Below, piece by piece: positions 8,698 through 17,209 of a stretch of DNA of 64,000 nucleotides. Source of the DNA: Myxococcales bacterium (GTDB lineage: Bacteria; Myxococcota; Polyangia; Nannocystales; Nannocystaceae). A program made the translations under genes and the position numbers. How positions within the stretch are numbered: the stretch's first letter is position 1; every line of letters starts with the position of its first letter. The notes beneath the pieces are model-generated. The model had not been told where the DNA came from and ran no database searches. It saw only the letters and a list, made by a program, of their open reading frames with translations. The DNA lies in NCBI GenBank assembly GCA_016793465.1, contig JAEUJW010000023.1:83201-147200 (forward strand). The letters are read 5' to 3'.

Positions 8698-10497
8698 TCA
8701 CGCCTGGGCGTCCCAGAGCGACTCGATCTGGAGCTGGATCCGGACCCGGCCGCGGTAGACCGAGCGCGTCGGCAGGTAGAAGCAGGCGATCCGCGAGCCC
8801 GCGGCCAGGGCCGGGTGGGCCTCGGCCTGGCCGAAGGCGATGGCCTCGAACGTCCGCTTGCCCTGGCGCAGCACGAGGCTGAGGTGGCGCTGCGCGACCA
8901 CGCGGACGCGCTCGACGGCGGCCTCCTCGCAGAGGTAGCGCGGCGGCGCGAACCCGACCCCGTACGGACCCAGGCCCTCGAGGCAGGCGATCCGGGCCTC
9001 GTCGACCGCGGCGAACGGCAGCTCGCCGTCGTGCTCGAGCCTCGCCTCGCCGGCGTGGCCGTCGAGCTGGACCCCGACCGCGGCGTCGAACGCCTCGACG
9101 AACGCCGGCACCTGGTCGAGCGCGATCGACAGGCCGGCGGCCGCCCGGTGGCCGCCGAAGCGTTTTAGAAGCGGGGCACAGGCGCGCAGGGCGGCGTGCA
9201 CGTCGACCTCGCCGAACGTGCGGACCGAGCCGCGGGCCTCGTTGCGCGCGGGGTCGAAGGCGAGGACCGCGGCCGGGCGGCGGTAGCGGCCGACCACGCT
9301 GGCCGCGGCGATGCCGACGATGCCGTGCAGCCAGCGCTCGTGGCCGACGACGATGCCGTGGCGGTGCTCGCTGCGCGGGTCGGCGGCGAGGATGGCCAGG
9401 GCCTCGCGCACGATCGCGTCCTGGTGCTCGCGGCGGTGACTATTGAAGCCCTCGACGCGGTCGGCCATGGCCCTGGCCTCGGCCGGGCTGCGCGCGCGCA
9501 GCAGGCTGAGCGAGGGCTCGGCCGGGCCGAGGCGGCCGGGCGCGTTGATCCGCGGGCCGAGGCGGAAGCCGAGGTGGGTCTCGTCGATGGTGTCGTCGGC
9601 GCCGACGCCGGCGGCCTCGAGCAGCGCGCGCAGGCCCGGGCGGTGGCGCTGGCCGACCACCCGCAGGCCCGTGCGCACGAGGATGCGGTTCTCCGCGACC
9701 AGCGGGACCATGTCGCAGACGGTCCCGAGGGCCACGAGGTCGAGCCACATGCGCGGGTCGGGCAGCGCGGCCCCGGGGTTGTCGCGGGCGATCGACGAGC
9801 GCAGGGCGGCGCACAGATAAAAGGCCACGCCGGCGCTGCACAGGCCCTTGAACGGGAAGCCGCAGCCGATCTGATGGGGGTTGAGCAGGGCCGCGGCCGG
9901 CGGCATCTGCTCGGGGACCTGGTGGTGGTCGATGACGATGGTGGGGATGCCCTGGCCTTTGAGCCAGGCGAGCGCGTCGTGGTCCGAGGTGCCGCAGTCG
10001 CCGGTCAGGACCATGCGCACGTTGGCCTCGCGCAGGGCCTCGGCGTCGGCCTTGCCGAAGCCGTAGCCGCCCTCGCGGGTGGCCGCGCGGGCGACCACCT
10101 CGACGCCGATCGCCTCGAGGAAGGTCGTGAGGATCGCGGTGGTGGTGACGCCGTCGACGTCGTAGTCGCCGAACACGCCGACCCGCCAGCGGCCGCGCCA
10201 GGCGTCGCGCAGCAGCTCGATGGCGGCCTCGAACCCGGCCATGCCGGTCGGCGGGCGCAGGTCGGCGATGCGCGGGTGGAGGAAGCGCTGCTGGTCGTCG
10301 AGCGTGGCCACGCCGCGCCCGACCAGCAGGTCGATCACCGGCTCGCCGACGCCGAGGCGGGCGGCCTGCTCGCGGACCTGCTCGCGATCGGCCGCCGCGA
10401 GCAGCGGGCGGATCGCGTGGGGCGGAGGCGGACTGTCCGAACGGACAGGTCGCGCCCACGCCTCGGAGGCGCCGGTCAGCGGCGGGCGCGGGCTCAT
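8698..10497 (-). CDS. recJ: Single-stranded-DNA-specific exonuclease RecJ
   Basis: The protein is 599 aa. RecJ degrades ssDNA 5'-3' in recombination and mismatch/base-excision repair. DHH-phosphoesterase motifs are visible: DYDVDGVTT (motif I), GDCGTSDHDAL (motif II), IVIDHHQVPEQ (motif III) and a later DHHA1-like section with FGGHRAAAGL. Length fits the family. The start ATG at 10497 has AGGAG upstream. The first ~25 residues are an extra, poorly conserved leader, and part of it (RPVRSDS) is encoded by a copy of the 16-bp palindrome at 10433-10448. It follows secF with a 126-bp gap containing a second palindrome copy. Confidence 0.96.
   Translation of the reverse strand: MSPRPPLTGASEAWARPVRSDSPPPPHAIRPLLAAADREQVREQAARLGVGEPVIDLLVGRGVATLDDQQRFLHPRIADLRPPTGMAGFEAAIELLRDAWRGRWRVGVFGDYDVDGVTTTAILTTFLEAIGVEVVARAATREGGYGFGKADAEALREANVRMVLTGDCGTSDHDALAWLKGQGIPTIVIDHHQVPEQMPPAAALLNPHQIGCGFPFKGLCSAGVAFYLCAALRSSIARDNPGAALPDPRMWLDLVALGTVCDMVPLVAENRILVRTGLRVVGQRHRPGLRALLEAAGVGADDTIDETHLGFRLGPRINAPGRLGPAEPSLSLLRARSPAEARAMADRVEGFNSHRREHQDAIVREALAILAADPRSEHRHGIVVGHERWLHGIVGIAAASVVGRYRRPAAVLAFDPARNEARGSVRTFGEVDVHAALRACAPLLKRFGGHRAAAGLSIALDQVPAFVEAFDAAVGVQLDGHAGEARLEHDGELPFAAVDEARIACLEGLGPYGVGFAPPRYLCEEAAVERVRVVAQRHLSLVLRQGKRTFEAIAFGQAEAHPALAAGSRIACFYLPTRSVYRGRVRIQLQIESLWDAQA
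10433..10448. repeat. 16-bp palindrome copy 1 (CTGTCC-GAAC-GGACAG)
   Basis: Perfect arms. It lies inside the non-conserved N-terminal leader of recJ, 50 bp after the start codon, so it is translated (RPVRSDS). See the dispersed-palindrome finding. Confidence 0.7.
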
Positions 10498-10508
10498 GCG
10501 CCGGTCTC

Positions 10509-10524
10509 CTGGCCGAACGGACAG
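10509..10524. repeat. 16-bp palindrome copy 2 (CTGGCC-GAAC-GGACAG)
   Basis: One mismatch in the left arm. It lies 12 bp upstream of the recJ start codon, next to its Shine-Dalgarno, and 61 bp from copy 1. Confidence 0.65.
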
Positions 10525-10623
10525 GTCGTGGCGCAGACGCGCCGACCTCCGGGGCGCGCCGCGTCGTGCGGGCGATCCGGAGGTCGGGTTCGAGAGCGCA
10601 TCCGTGGCTCCGTGGGACCGGGC

Positions 10624-12090
10624 TCAGGACGACGGGCGCTGGCGCCGGCGCCGGCGGCTGGCCTTCTGCTCGCCGCCCTCGCCGTCGTCGTCGCCGAGCG
10701 CGGCCTCGGCGGCCTGCTTGGCGGCGACCTTGACGGCGATGTCGTCGCCGACGGCCGCGCCCATGGCCTTGGCGGCCTGCTCGGCCCGGACCTCGCCGGT
10801 CGGCTTGCCGGTGGCCTCGTCGACCTCTTCGTTGGCCGCGGTGCCGAGCAGGTGGCCGGTGCCCTCGCCGGCGGCCGCGGCGGCCGCGGCGGCCTCGTCG
10901 GCGGCCAGCAGGTGGCCCTTGCCGCCGTAGAACCGGCGGTTGACCCACAGGAAGATCTGGGCGGCGATGAACAGCGACGAGTAGGTGCCGACGGTGATGC
11001 CGACGAACAGCGCGAACGCGAAGTCCTTGATCGTGCCGGTGCCGAGCACCCAGGTGGCGACGACCACGAGGAGGGTGGTGCCCGAGGTCAGGATCGTGCG
11101 GCTCAGGGTCTCGTTGAGCGCGACGTCGGTGGTCTCGCCGATGTCCTGGTCGCGGTTGAGGGCCACGCGCTCGCGGATGCGGTCGAACACGACGATGGTG
11201 TCGTTGATCGAGTAGCCGATGATCGTCAGCAGCGCGGCGATGGTCTGGAGGTTGAACTCCTTCCAGGTCAGGGCGAACGCGCCGACGGTGAGCATGGCGT
11301 CGTGGGCCAGGGCGACGATGCCGCCGGGCGCGAACCGGAGGTCGAAGCGCAGCATCACGTAGAGGAAGATGAAGCCGATGGCGTAGAGCAGCGACTTGAT
11401 GCCGTCGGTCTTCAGCTGGTCGCCGACCTTGGCGCCGACCGACTCGGACGACACGATCTCGGCGACGGTGCCGTCGCCGAACTTCTGGTCGAGGTCGGCC
11501 TGGATCTTGGCGCCGATGCCGATCAGCGCGAACTCGACGGGGAACTCGCCGAGCTTGCCGGTGCCCTTGTCGGCCTTGCCGACGCAGCCGGCGCCGACCA
11601 GCAGCTGGTCGAGGTCGGCGTAGGTCGGCTGGGCGTCGAACATCATGAAGATCTTGCTGGCGCCCTCGGTGTAGTTGAAGCGCTTCAGCTTGGCCTTCGG
11701 GTAGGTCTTGACCGCCTCCTCGCACTTCGTCGCCTGGGCGCCGTCGATGGTCGCGACATCCTTGACGTGGACCAGGATCTGGTTGTCGTTGTCGGGCACG
11801 GTGACGGCCGAGACGCCCTCGTAGCCCGCGCCCTCGAGCGCCTCGCGGACGTCCTGGATCGGCACGTCGCGGCCCTGGGCCAGCGCCAGGCGGACCGAGG
11901 ACCCGCCGGCGAAGTCGATGCCGAAGTTGAGCGGGGAGCCCTTGGTCGCCACGTTGTAGGACATCAGGCCGATCGAGCCGAGGATCAGGACGATCGAGAC
12001 CATGATGAAATACTTCGCCGTGCGGACGAAGGGGAACTTGGTCCCGGGGGGGATGATCTCGAAGAACTTCAGGTTCTGTTGATCTGGCAT
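10624..12090 (-). CDS. secF: Protein translocase subunit SecF, with long C-terminal extension
   Basis: The protein is 488 aa; the family is usually ~300-330. With SecD and YajC it forms the inner-membrane complex that uses the proton-motive force to assist Sec export. Visible features are the N-terminal TM, FGIDFAGGSSVRL, and the conserved membrane section (SVGAKVGDQL, DLRFAPGGIVALAHDA, GYSINDTIVVFDRIRER). Two additions explain the length. The first is an enlarged, Lys-rich periplasmic loop (~110-185) with two cysteines. The second is a ~100-residue cytoplasmic tail after ~390 that is Ala/Glu-rich and ends in SRRRRRQRPSS. The start ATG at 12090 is 16 bp after the secD stop; recJ follows. Confidence 0.95.
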   Translation of the reverse strand: MPDQQNLKFFEIIPPGTKFPFVRTAKYFIMVSIVLILGSIGLMSYNVATKGSPLNFGIDFAGGSSVRLALAQGRDVPIQDVREALEGAGYEGVSAVTVPDNDNQILVHVKDVATIDGAQATKCEEAVKTYPKAKLKRFNYTEGASKIFMMFDAQPTYADLDQLLVGAGCVGKADKGTGKLGEFPVEFALIGIGAKIQADLDQKFGDGTVAEIVSSESVGAKVGDQLKTDGIKSLLYAIGFIFLYVMLRFDLRFAPGGIVALAHDAMLTVGAFALTWKEFNLQTIAALLTIIGYSINDTIVVFDRIRERVALNRDQDIGETTDVALNETLSRTILTSGTTLLVVVATWVLGTGTIKDFAFALFVGITVGTYSSLFIAAQIFLWVNRRFYGGKGHLLAADEAAAAAAAAGEGTGHLLGTAANEEVDEATGKPTGEVRAEQAAKAMGAAVGDDIAVKVAAKQAAEAALGDDDGEGGEQKASRRRRRQRPSS

Positions 12091-12106
12091 GGGAAGTTCC
12101 GTCGGC

Positions 12107-14251
12107 TCAGATGGAGACCCGGTCGAAGCCGCGGCGGTTGGCCTGGAAGTCGAAGAACAGGCGCGTGCAGAACACGGCGGTGAAGATCGACGTGGTGATG
12201 CCGATCAGCAGGGTGATGGCGAAGCCGCGGATCGGGCCCGAGCCGTACTGCCAGAGCACGATGCCGGCGATCGCGGTGGTGAGCTGCGAGTCGAGGATCG
12301 TGGTGAAGGCGCGGTCGTAGCCGGCCTCGATGGCGGCGCGGGCGGTGTAGCCGTCGCGCAGGAGCTCGCGCACGCGCTCGTAGATGATGACGTTGGCGTC
12401 GACCGCCATGCCGAGCGTGAGCACGACGCCGGCGATGCCCGGCAGCGTCAGGGTGGCCTGGAAGAACGCCATGGCCGCGAGGATCATCAGCACGTTGAGG
12501 ACCAGGGCGAACACGGCGATGAGGCCCGAGACCCGGTAGTAGAAGCCGGTGAACAGCACGACGGCGGCGAGGCCGACGACGAACGCCCAGAAGCCGCTCT
12601 CGACCGCGTCCTTGCCGAGGTCGGCGCCGACGCGGATCTCGAACTCCTTCGACAGGCGGGCCGGGAGGCTGCCGCTCTTCAGCACCTTGACGAGGTCGTT
12701 GGCGGCCTCGCGGACCGACTGGCCCGGGGTCTGGCCCATGGTGATGCGCACGTTGCCGCCGGGGATGCGGTCGTTGAACACCGGGTCGCTCATGACCTCG
12801 TCGTCGAGCATGATGGCCATCTTGCGGCCGATGTTCTCGCCCGACATGGCCTCGAAGCGGTCGGCGCCCATGCGGTCGAGCTTCAGGTTGACCTCGGGCG
12901 TGGTCCCGGTCTGCTGGTCGAAGCCGACCTGGGCCGAGACGATGCTGTCGCCGGTGACCTCGGCGCGGGCCTTGACCACGTAGGTCTGCCACAGCGACTC
13001 CGGCGCGTGGCCGCGGCGGGTCACGTACGGCTGACGGCCGTAGGCGATCATGTGGGTCGGGGGCAGGCGCCACTCGGGCGGGAGGTTGTCGAACAGGGCC
13101 TCGAGCGACTCGCGGTCGCGGGCGAGGAAGGCGTACCACTCCTTGACCTGGGTGCCCTTGTCGTTGCCGTAGGGGCGCATGGCGTTGACCGAGATGCCCA
13201 TGCCCTGGGTGACGAGGCCGGCCTCGAACACGGCCTGCAGGTAGGGCTTGCCGGTGGTGCCGAACGGGGTCTCGTCGTCGATCATGCGCATCTCGAGCAC
13301 GGCGGCGCGCTCGATGATCTTCAGCAGGCGGCGGAAGTCGCTCGACTCCTCGAGCACCTTGTCGCGGGCGGACTCGGAGATCTTGAGGTCGACGGTGTCG
13401 GGGCTGGCGCCCTCGCCGGCGTCGTCGGGCACGACCTCGAGCTCGAGGCCGAGGCGGTCGTCGTTGATCTTGTCGGCGGCGAGGCCGGCCGGGAAGGCGG
13501 CGGCCAGCAGCTCGCGCACCTTGGTGCCGGCGGCGGTCAGCCTGAAGCTCTCGGGCTCCTTGGCGCTCTCGACGACGGTGACCTGCGAGGCGCCGGCGGC
13601 CAGGAGGATCGGCCGCAGCTTGGCGATGATGTCCTTGCGGGCGGCCTTGATCTCGGTGGTGGTGTCGCTGAGGCCCGGCAGCTCGATGACGATCTGGCGG
13701 TTCTTGGGGTAGATGTTCGGCTCGGCGATGCCCATGGCGTCGATGCGCCGGCGCACGGTGTCGAGCGCCTGCCCGACCGCGCCGCTGCGGTTCTCCGCCA
13801 GGCGCTGCTCGTACATCTTCAGGTGGATGACGCCGTTGACCTCGTCCTCGACGTCGACGCGCTCCATGTCCGACAGGGCGATGCCGAGGACGTCGTCCTC
13901 GGCGGTCGCGACCTGGGTCGGGTCGGCGAACTTGATGTCGAGGCGGTCGAGGCCGATGCGCTCGATCTCCACGTCGACGTTCTTCTTCTCCTTGAACGCC
14001 GAGTCGAGCTCGCCGGCGATCTGGTCGAGCTTGTTCTCGAGGGCCTCGTCGACGGCGACCGAGTACTCGAGGTGCAGGCCGCCCTGGAGGTCGAGGCCGA
14101 GCTTGAACCGGTTGGAGAAGGTGTTGGTGATCCAGGCCGGCAGGTCCTTGTCGGTGCCGAGGATCTGGGCGATCGACGGCGTCACCATCAGCACGCTGAG
14201 GGTGATCAGCGTCAGCAGGAACAGCGCCTTGGTCTTTAGAAACCGACGCAT
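12107..14251 (-). CDS. secD: Protein translocase subunit SecD
   Basis: The protein is 714 aa, somewhat longer than the E. coli protein. An N-terminal TM is followed by FKLGLDLQGGLHLEYSV, the large periplasmic P1 domain, then the RND-like membrane half with GVVLTLGMAVDANVIIYERV and ITLLIGITTSIFTAVFCTRL. It acts with SecF at the inner membrane in late translocation and release of exported proteins, which suits the many lipoproteins encoded nearby. The ATG at 14251 lies 4 bp after the yajC stop, so yajC-secD-secF is a tight operon in the order common in bacteria. Confidence 0.97.
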   Translation of the reverse strand: MRRFLKTKALFLLTLITLSVLMVTPSIAQILGTDKDLPAWITNTFSNRFKLGLDLQGGLHLEYSVAVDEALENKLDQIAGELDSAFKEKKNVDVEIERIGLDRLDIKFADPTQVATAEDDVLGIALSDMERVDVEDEVNGVIHLKMYEQRLAENRSGAVGQALDTVRRRIDAMGIAEPNIYPKNRQIVIELPGLSDTTTEIKAARKDIIAKLRPILLAAGASQVTVVESAKEPESFRLTAAGTKVRELLAAAFPAGLAADKINDDRLGLELEVVPDDAGEGASPDTVDLKISESARDKVLEESSDFRRLLKIIERAAVLEMRMIDDETPFGTTGKPYLQAVFEAGLVTQGMGISVNAMRPYGNDKGTQVKEWYAFLARDRESLEALFDNLPPEWRLPPTHMIAYGRQPYVTRRGHAPESLWQTYVVKARAEVTGDSIVSAQVGFDQQTGTTPEVNLKLDRMGADRFEAMSGENIGRKMAIMLDDEVMSDPVFNDRIPGGNVRITMGQTPGQSVREAANDLVKVLKSGSLPARLSKEFEIRVGADLGKDAVESGFWAFVVGLAAVVLFTGFYYRVSGLIAVFALVLNVLMILAAMAFFQATLTLPGIAGVVLTLGMAVDANVIIYERVRELLRDGYTARAAIEAGYDRAFTTILDSQLTTAIAGIVLWQYGSGPIRGFAITLLIGITTSIFTAVFCTRLFFDFQANRRGFDRVSI

Positions 14252-14255
14252 GGGC

Positions 14256-14609
14256 CTAGCTCCGCGCCTCCGTGCCGTCCTTGTTCAGGACGGTGCCGGT
14301 GACGGCCGGCGGCTCCCACTTGTCGGCGATCTCGGCGCGCAGGACCTTGATCCGCACCTTGTCCGCGATCTCGACCATGACGATCTGGTCCTCGACGCTC
14401 GAGACCCGGCCGAGGATGCCGCCATTGAGGCGCACCTGGTCGCCCTTGTCGAGCTTGGCCAGCCGCGCCCGCCGCTCCTTCTCCATCTTGCTCTGCGGGC
14501 GGATGACCAGGAAGTAGAACACGCCGATCATCAGGACGATCGGGAGGAAGCCGGAGAACGCGCTGGGCGCAGCAGCCTCGGCGAGGAGGGACAGGGACGT
14601 TGCAAGCAT
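14256..14609 (-). CDS. yajC: Sec translocon accessory protein YajC
   Basis: The ATG at 14609 gives 117 aa, a normal YajC length; an in-frame GTG at 14666 would add 19 non-conserved residues. The sequence has a short Ala-rich N-terminus, a single TM with the family pattern FLPIVLMIGVFYFLVIRPQ, then RARLAKLDKGDQVRLNGGI. It is an inner-membrane partner of SecDF and the first gene of the yajC-secD-secF unit. A terminator-like hairpin lies just upstream, after tgt, so the unit may have its own promoter between 14610 and 14711. Confidence 0.95.
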   Translation of the reverse strand: MLATSLSLLAEAAAPSAFSGFLPIVLMIGVFYFLVIRPQSKMEKERRARLAKLDKGDQVRLNGGILGRVSSVEDQIVMVEIADKVRIKVLRAEIADKWEPPAVTGTVLNKDGTEARS

Positions 14610-14711
14610 GGGCGGCTCGAGGGAGGAGGCCCCGGTGGGGGCCTCGGAGAGGGGTGGAGTATCCACCGGAGGGGGGGCGTTCTGACGCTTCCAGTGGCAG
14701 AAATGGCGTGC

Positions 14712-14738
14712 AAAAACGCAGACCGGCGCGGCCGCCGG
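14712..14738 (-). terminator. Terminator-like hairpin after tgt
   Basis: Read on the minus strand: stem CCGGCG-GCCG-CGCCGG, then TCTGCGTTTTTGC. It starts 6 bp after the tgt stop. The T5 run begins 6 bp after the stem, so it may be weak. It would partly separate queA-tgt from yajC-secDF. Confidence 0.45.
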
Positions 14739-14744
14739 CCGGCT

Positions 14745-15983
14745 TCAACCGGCCTCGGCGGGCTCGGCCACGGGCTCGGGGGATGGTTCAGAGGTTCGGC
14801 CGTAATACTCGGTAATAATGGACGAAAACTGCGCGGCGACCTGCGGGAAGCGCTGCTCGCGCAGGGCGGCCCGCAGGGCCCCCACCCACTGATGAAAGAA
14901 CACCAGGTTGTGGATCGTGGCCAGGCGCCCGTAGAGCGGGTCGGCCTGCTCGTGGAGGTGGCGCAGGTAGGCCAGGCTGTAGCTGCGGCAGGCCCGGCAC
15001 GGGCACTCGGGGTCGATCGGGCCGCGGGCGTCGCGGTGCTCGCTGCGGCGGATGTTGACGCGGCCGCGGTAGGTGAACAGCTGGCCGTTGCGGGCGTTGC
15101 GGCTCGGCATGACGCAGTCGAACATGTCGATGCCGGCGGCGACGGCGGCCAGGAGATCGTACGGGGTGCCGATGCCCATGACGTAGCGCGGGCGATCGTC
15201 GGGCATGTCGGGGCCGATCGCGGCGAGCGTGGCGTGCATGTCCGGGATCGGCTCGCCGACGCTGAGGCCGCCGAGGGCGAGGCCGTCGAACGGCAGCTCG
15301 GCCAGGGTCTTCAGGTGGGCGCGGCGCAGGGCGTGATCGGTGCCGCCCTGGACGATGGCGAAGCACAGCTGGTGCGGCGCGAGGATCTTCGGGCGCAGCT
15401 CGGCGGCCTCGCGGGCCCAGCGGGTGCTGCGATCGACGGCGGCCTGCATGCTCGCCCGGTCGGCGTCGCCGGGCGGGCAGTGGTCGAGGATCATGCAGAT
15501 GTCGCTGCCGAGCGCGGCCTGGGTGCGCAGCACCGACTCGGGGGTCATGCGGTGGCGCGAGCCGTCGAAGTGGGTCTGGTAGTCGACGCCGCGGTCGTCG
15601 AGCTTCTGCAGGCCGCGCAGGCTGAACACCTGGAAGCCGCCGCTGTCGGTGAGGATCGGCCGATCCCAGGCCATCATGGCGTGCAGGCCGCCGAGCGCGG
15701 CGACCCGCGCGGCGCCGGGGCGGTGGCCGAGGTGGTACGAGTTGCCGAGCACGATCTGGGCGCCGGCCTCCTTCAGGTCGTCGGCGTCGAGGCCCTTGAC
15801 CGCGCCGTAGGTGCCGACGGGCATGAAGGTCGGGGTGTCGACCGGGCCGTGCGCGGTCCACAGGCGGCCGGCCCGCGCGGGGCCGCCGGGGTCGCGGGCC
15901 AGGACCTCGAAGGTGCCTGGCTTTTGGGGCAGGTGCGGCTGCTCGCAGCCGAGGGCGGCGCGCGGGTGCGGGCGCAGGGACAT
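14745..15983 (-). CDS. tgt: Queuine tRNA-ribosyltransferase
   Basis: The protein is 412 aa and starts with ATG at 15983, set by the onset of family similarity; the frame stays open far upstream but only as a shadow of queA. Tgt exchanges guanine 34 for preQ1 in GUN-anticodon tRNAs. Visible motifs are TDSGGFQVFSL (catalytic Asp), GGLSVGEP, MFDCVMPSRNARNGQ (nucleophile Asp) and the zinc site CPCRAC with a downstream His (YLRHLHEQ). The N-terminus is ~20 residues longer than usual and the C-terminus ends in an acidic Pro/Glu tail. It is followed by yajC and lies 56 bp downstream of queA, the classical arrangement. Confidence 0.96.
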   Translation of the reverse strand: MSLRPHPRAALGCEQPHLPQKPGTFEVLARDPGGPARAGRLWTAHGPVDTPTFMPVGTYGAVKGLDADDLKEAGAQIVLGNSYHLGHRPGAARVAALGGLHAMMAWDRPILTDSGGFQVFSLRGLQKLDDRGVDYQTHFDGSRHRMTPESVLRTQAALGSDICMILDHCPPGDADRASMQAAVDRSTRWAREAAELRPKILAPHQLCFAIVQGGTDHALRRAHLKTLAELPFDGLALGGLSVGEPIPDMHATLAAIGPDMPDDRPRYVMGIGTPYDLLAAVAAGIDMFDCVMPSRNARNGQLFTYRGRVNIRRSEHRDARGPIDPECPCRACRSYSLAYLRHLHEQADPLYGRLATIHNLVFFHQWVGALRAALREQRFPQVAAQFSSIITEYYGRTSEPSPEPVAEPAEAG

Positions 15984-16039
15984 GATGCGCGTGGATGCCA
16001 CAGCGCGAGCTTTGGTGCCAGCGGAAACGCCGGGCCGGC

Positions 16040-17083
16040 TCAGGCGCCGCGGCGCTGCAGGAGCATGCAGTCGCCGTAGCTGTAGAAGCGGTAGCCGGCG
16101 CGCACGGCCTCGGCGTAGGCGGCGAGCACGTGCTCGCGGCCGCCGAAGCTGCACACGAGCATGAGCAGGGAGCTGCGCGGGAGGTGGAAGTTGGTGATCA
16201 GCCGGTCGACCACGCGGAACCGGTGGTCGGGGGTGATGACGAGGTCGACCGGGCCGCTGTAGGCGGGCAGCTCGCCGTCGTGACGAGCGGCGACGGCCTC
16301 GAGGGCGCGGGTGGCGGTGGTGCCGATGGCGACGATCGGGCGGCCGCTGCGGCGGGCCTCGCCGATGCGGGCGGCGGCCGCGTCGGAGATCTCGGCGTGC
16401 TCGGGGGCGACGCGGTGGTCGCGGACGTCGGCGGCCTCCATGGGCAGGAAGGTGCCGGGGCCGACGTGCAGGGTGATCCGCACGAGGTCGAGGGCGGCGA
16501 GCACCTCGGGCTCCCAGTGCAGGCCGGCGGTCGGGGCGGCGACGCTGCCGGGCTGGCTGGCGTAGAGGGTCTGGTAGCGGGCGCTGTCGTCGGCGTCGGC
16601 CTCGCGGCGGATGTACGGGGGCAGCGGGATGTGGCCGGCGCGCGTGAGGACCGGCAGCAGCTCGCCGGCGGTGACGACGAACCGACGCGCGCGCGGGTCG
16701 GTGGCGCCCTGGCCGAGGTAGCGGCAGGCGAAGTCGACGCCGCTCAGCTCGTCGCCGGGGCGCAGGCGGCGGGCGCCGCGGACCCAGGCGGTGAACTCGG
16801 CGCCGGCGCTGCGGCCCGGCCGCGGGTCGCAGACGAGGAGTTCGAACCGCCGTCCGCCGCCCTCGAGGTAGACGCGGGCCGGCACGACGCGGCTGTCGTT
16901 GACCACCACGAGCGCGCCCGCGGGCAGCCAGCGCGGCAGGTCGTCGGCCCGCGTGTGGTGCCACGGCTCGGGCGCGCCGGCCGGGTGCAGCACGAGCAGG
17001 CGGGCGTCGCCGCGCCGCGCCGCCGGGTGCTGGGCGACCTGCTCGGGCGGGAGATCGAAGTCGTAGTCCTCGGGTCCGGGCAT
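16040..17083 (-). CDS. queA: S-adenosylmethionine:tRNA ribosyltransferase-isomerase
   Basis: The protein is 347 aa, the normal length. It transfers and isomerises the ribosyl part of SAM onto preQ1-tRNA to give epoxyqueuosine, the step after Tgt. Motifs are DYDFDLPPEQVAQHPA at the N-terminus, ARLLVL, VVVNDSRVVPAR, PTAGLHW, LHVGPGTFLPM and RLITNFHLPRSSLLMLV. The start ATG at 17083 is fixed by MPGPEDYDFDLP. It is the first gene of the minus-strand block and is divergent from the exported protein at 17210. Confidence 0.97.
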   Translation of the reverse strand: MPGPEDYDFDLPPEQVAQHPAARRGDARLLVLHPAGAPEPWHHTRADDLPRWLPAGALVVVNDSRVVPARVYLEGGGRRFELLVCDPRPGRSAGAEFTAWVRGARRLRPGDELSGVDFACRYLGQGATDPRARRFVVTAGELLPVLTRAGHIPLPPYIRREADADDSARYQTLYASQPGSVAAPTAGLHWEPEVLAALDLVRITLHVGPGTFLPMEAADVRDHRVAPEHAEISDAAAARIGEARRSGRPIVAIGTTATRALEAVAARHDGELPAYSGPVDLVITPDHRFRVVDRLITNFHLPRSSLLMLVCSFGGREHVLAAYAEAVRAGYRFYSYGDCMLLQRRGA

Positions 17084-17209
17084 ACGGGCGGGCGGTGCAT
17101 CGCACAGGGGGCCGGCGGACACAAGCGGGGCCGCGGGACGCGAGGCGGCGGCCGTCCTCCGCGAGCCGCGGCGGTGGTCGGCGGGGCGCGGCGGTGTCAT
17201 GCTGCGCCG

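Noticed and set aside
9196..12183. 995-codon plus-strand frame over recJ and secF
   Set aside because: Antisense shadow of two well-identified genes; repetitive Ala/Asp/Gly composition.
15995..17209. N-terminal extension of the exported protein at 17210
   Set aside because: It would run antisense to all of queA and part of tgt; the Sec signal begins at the GTG at 17210.
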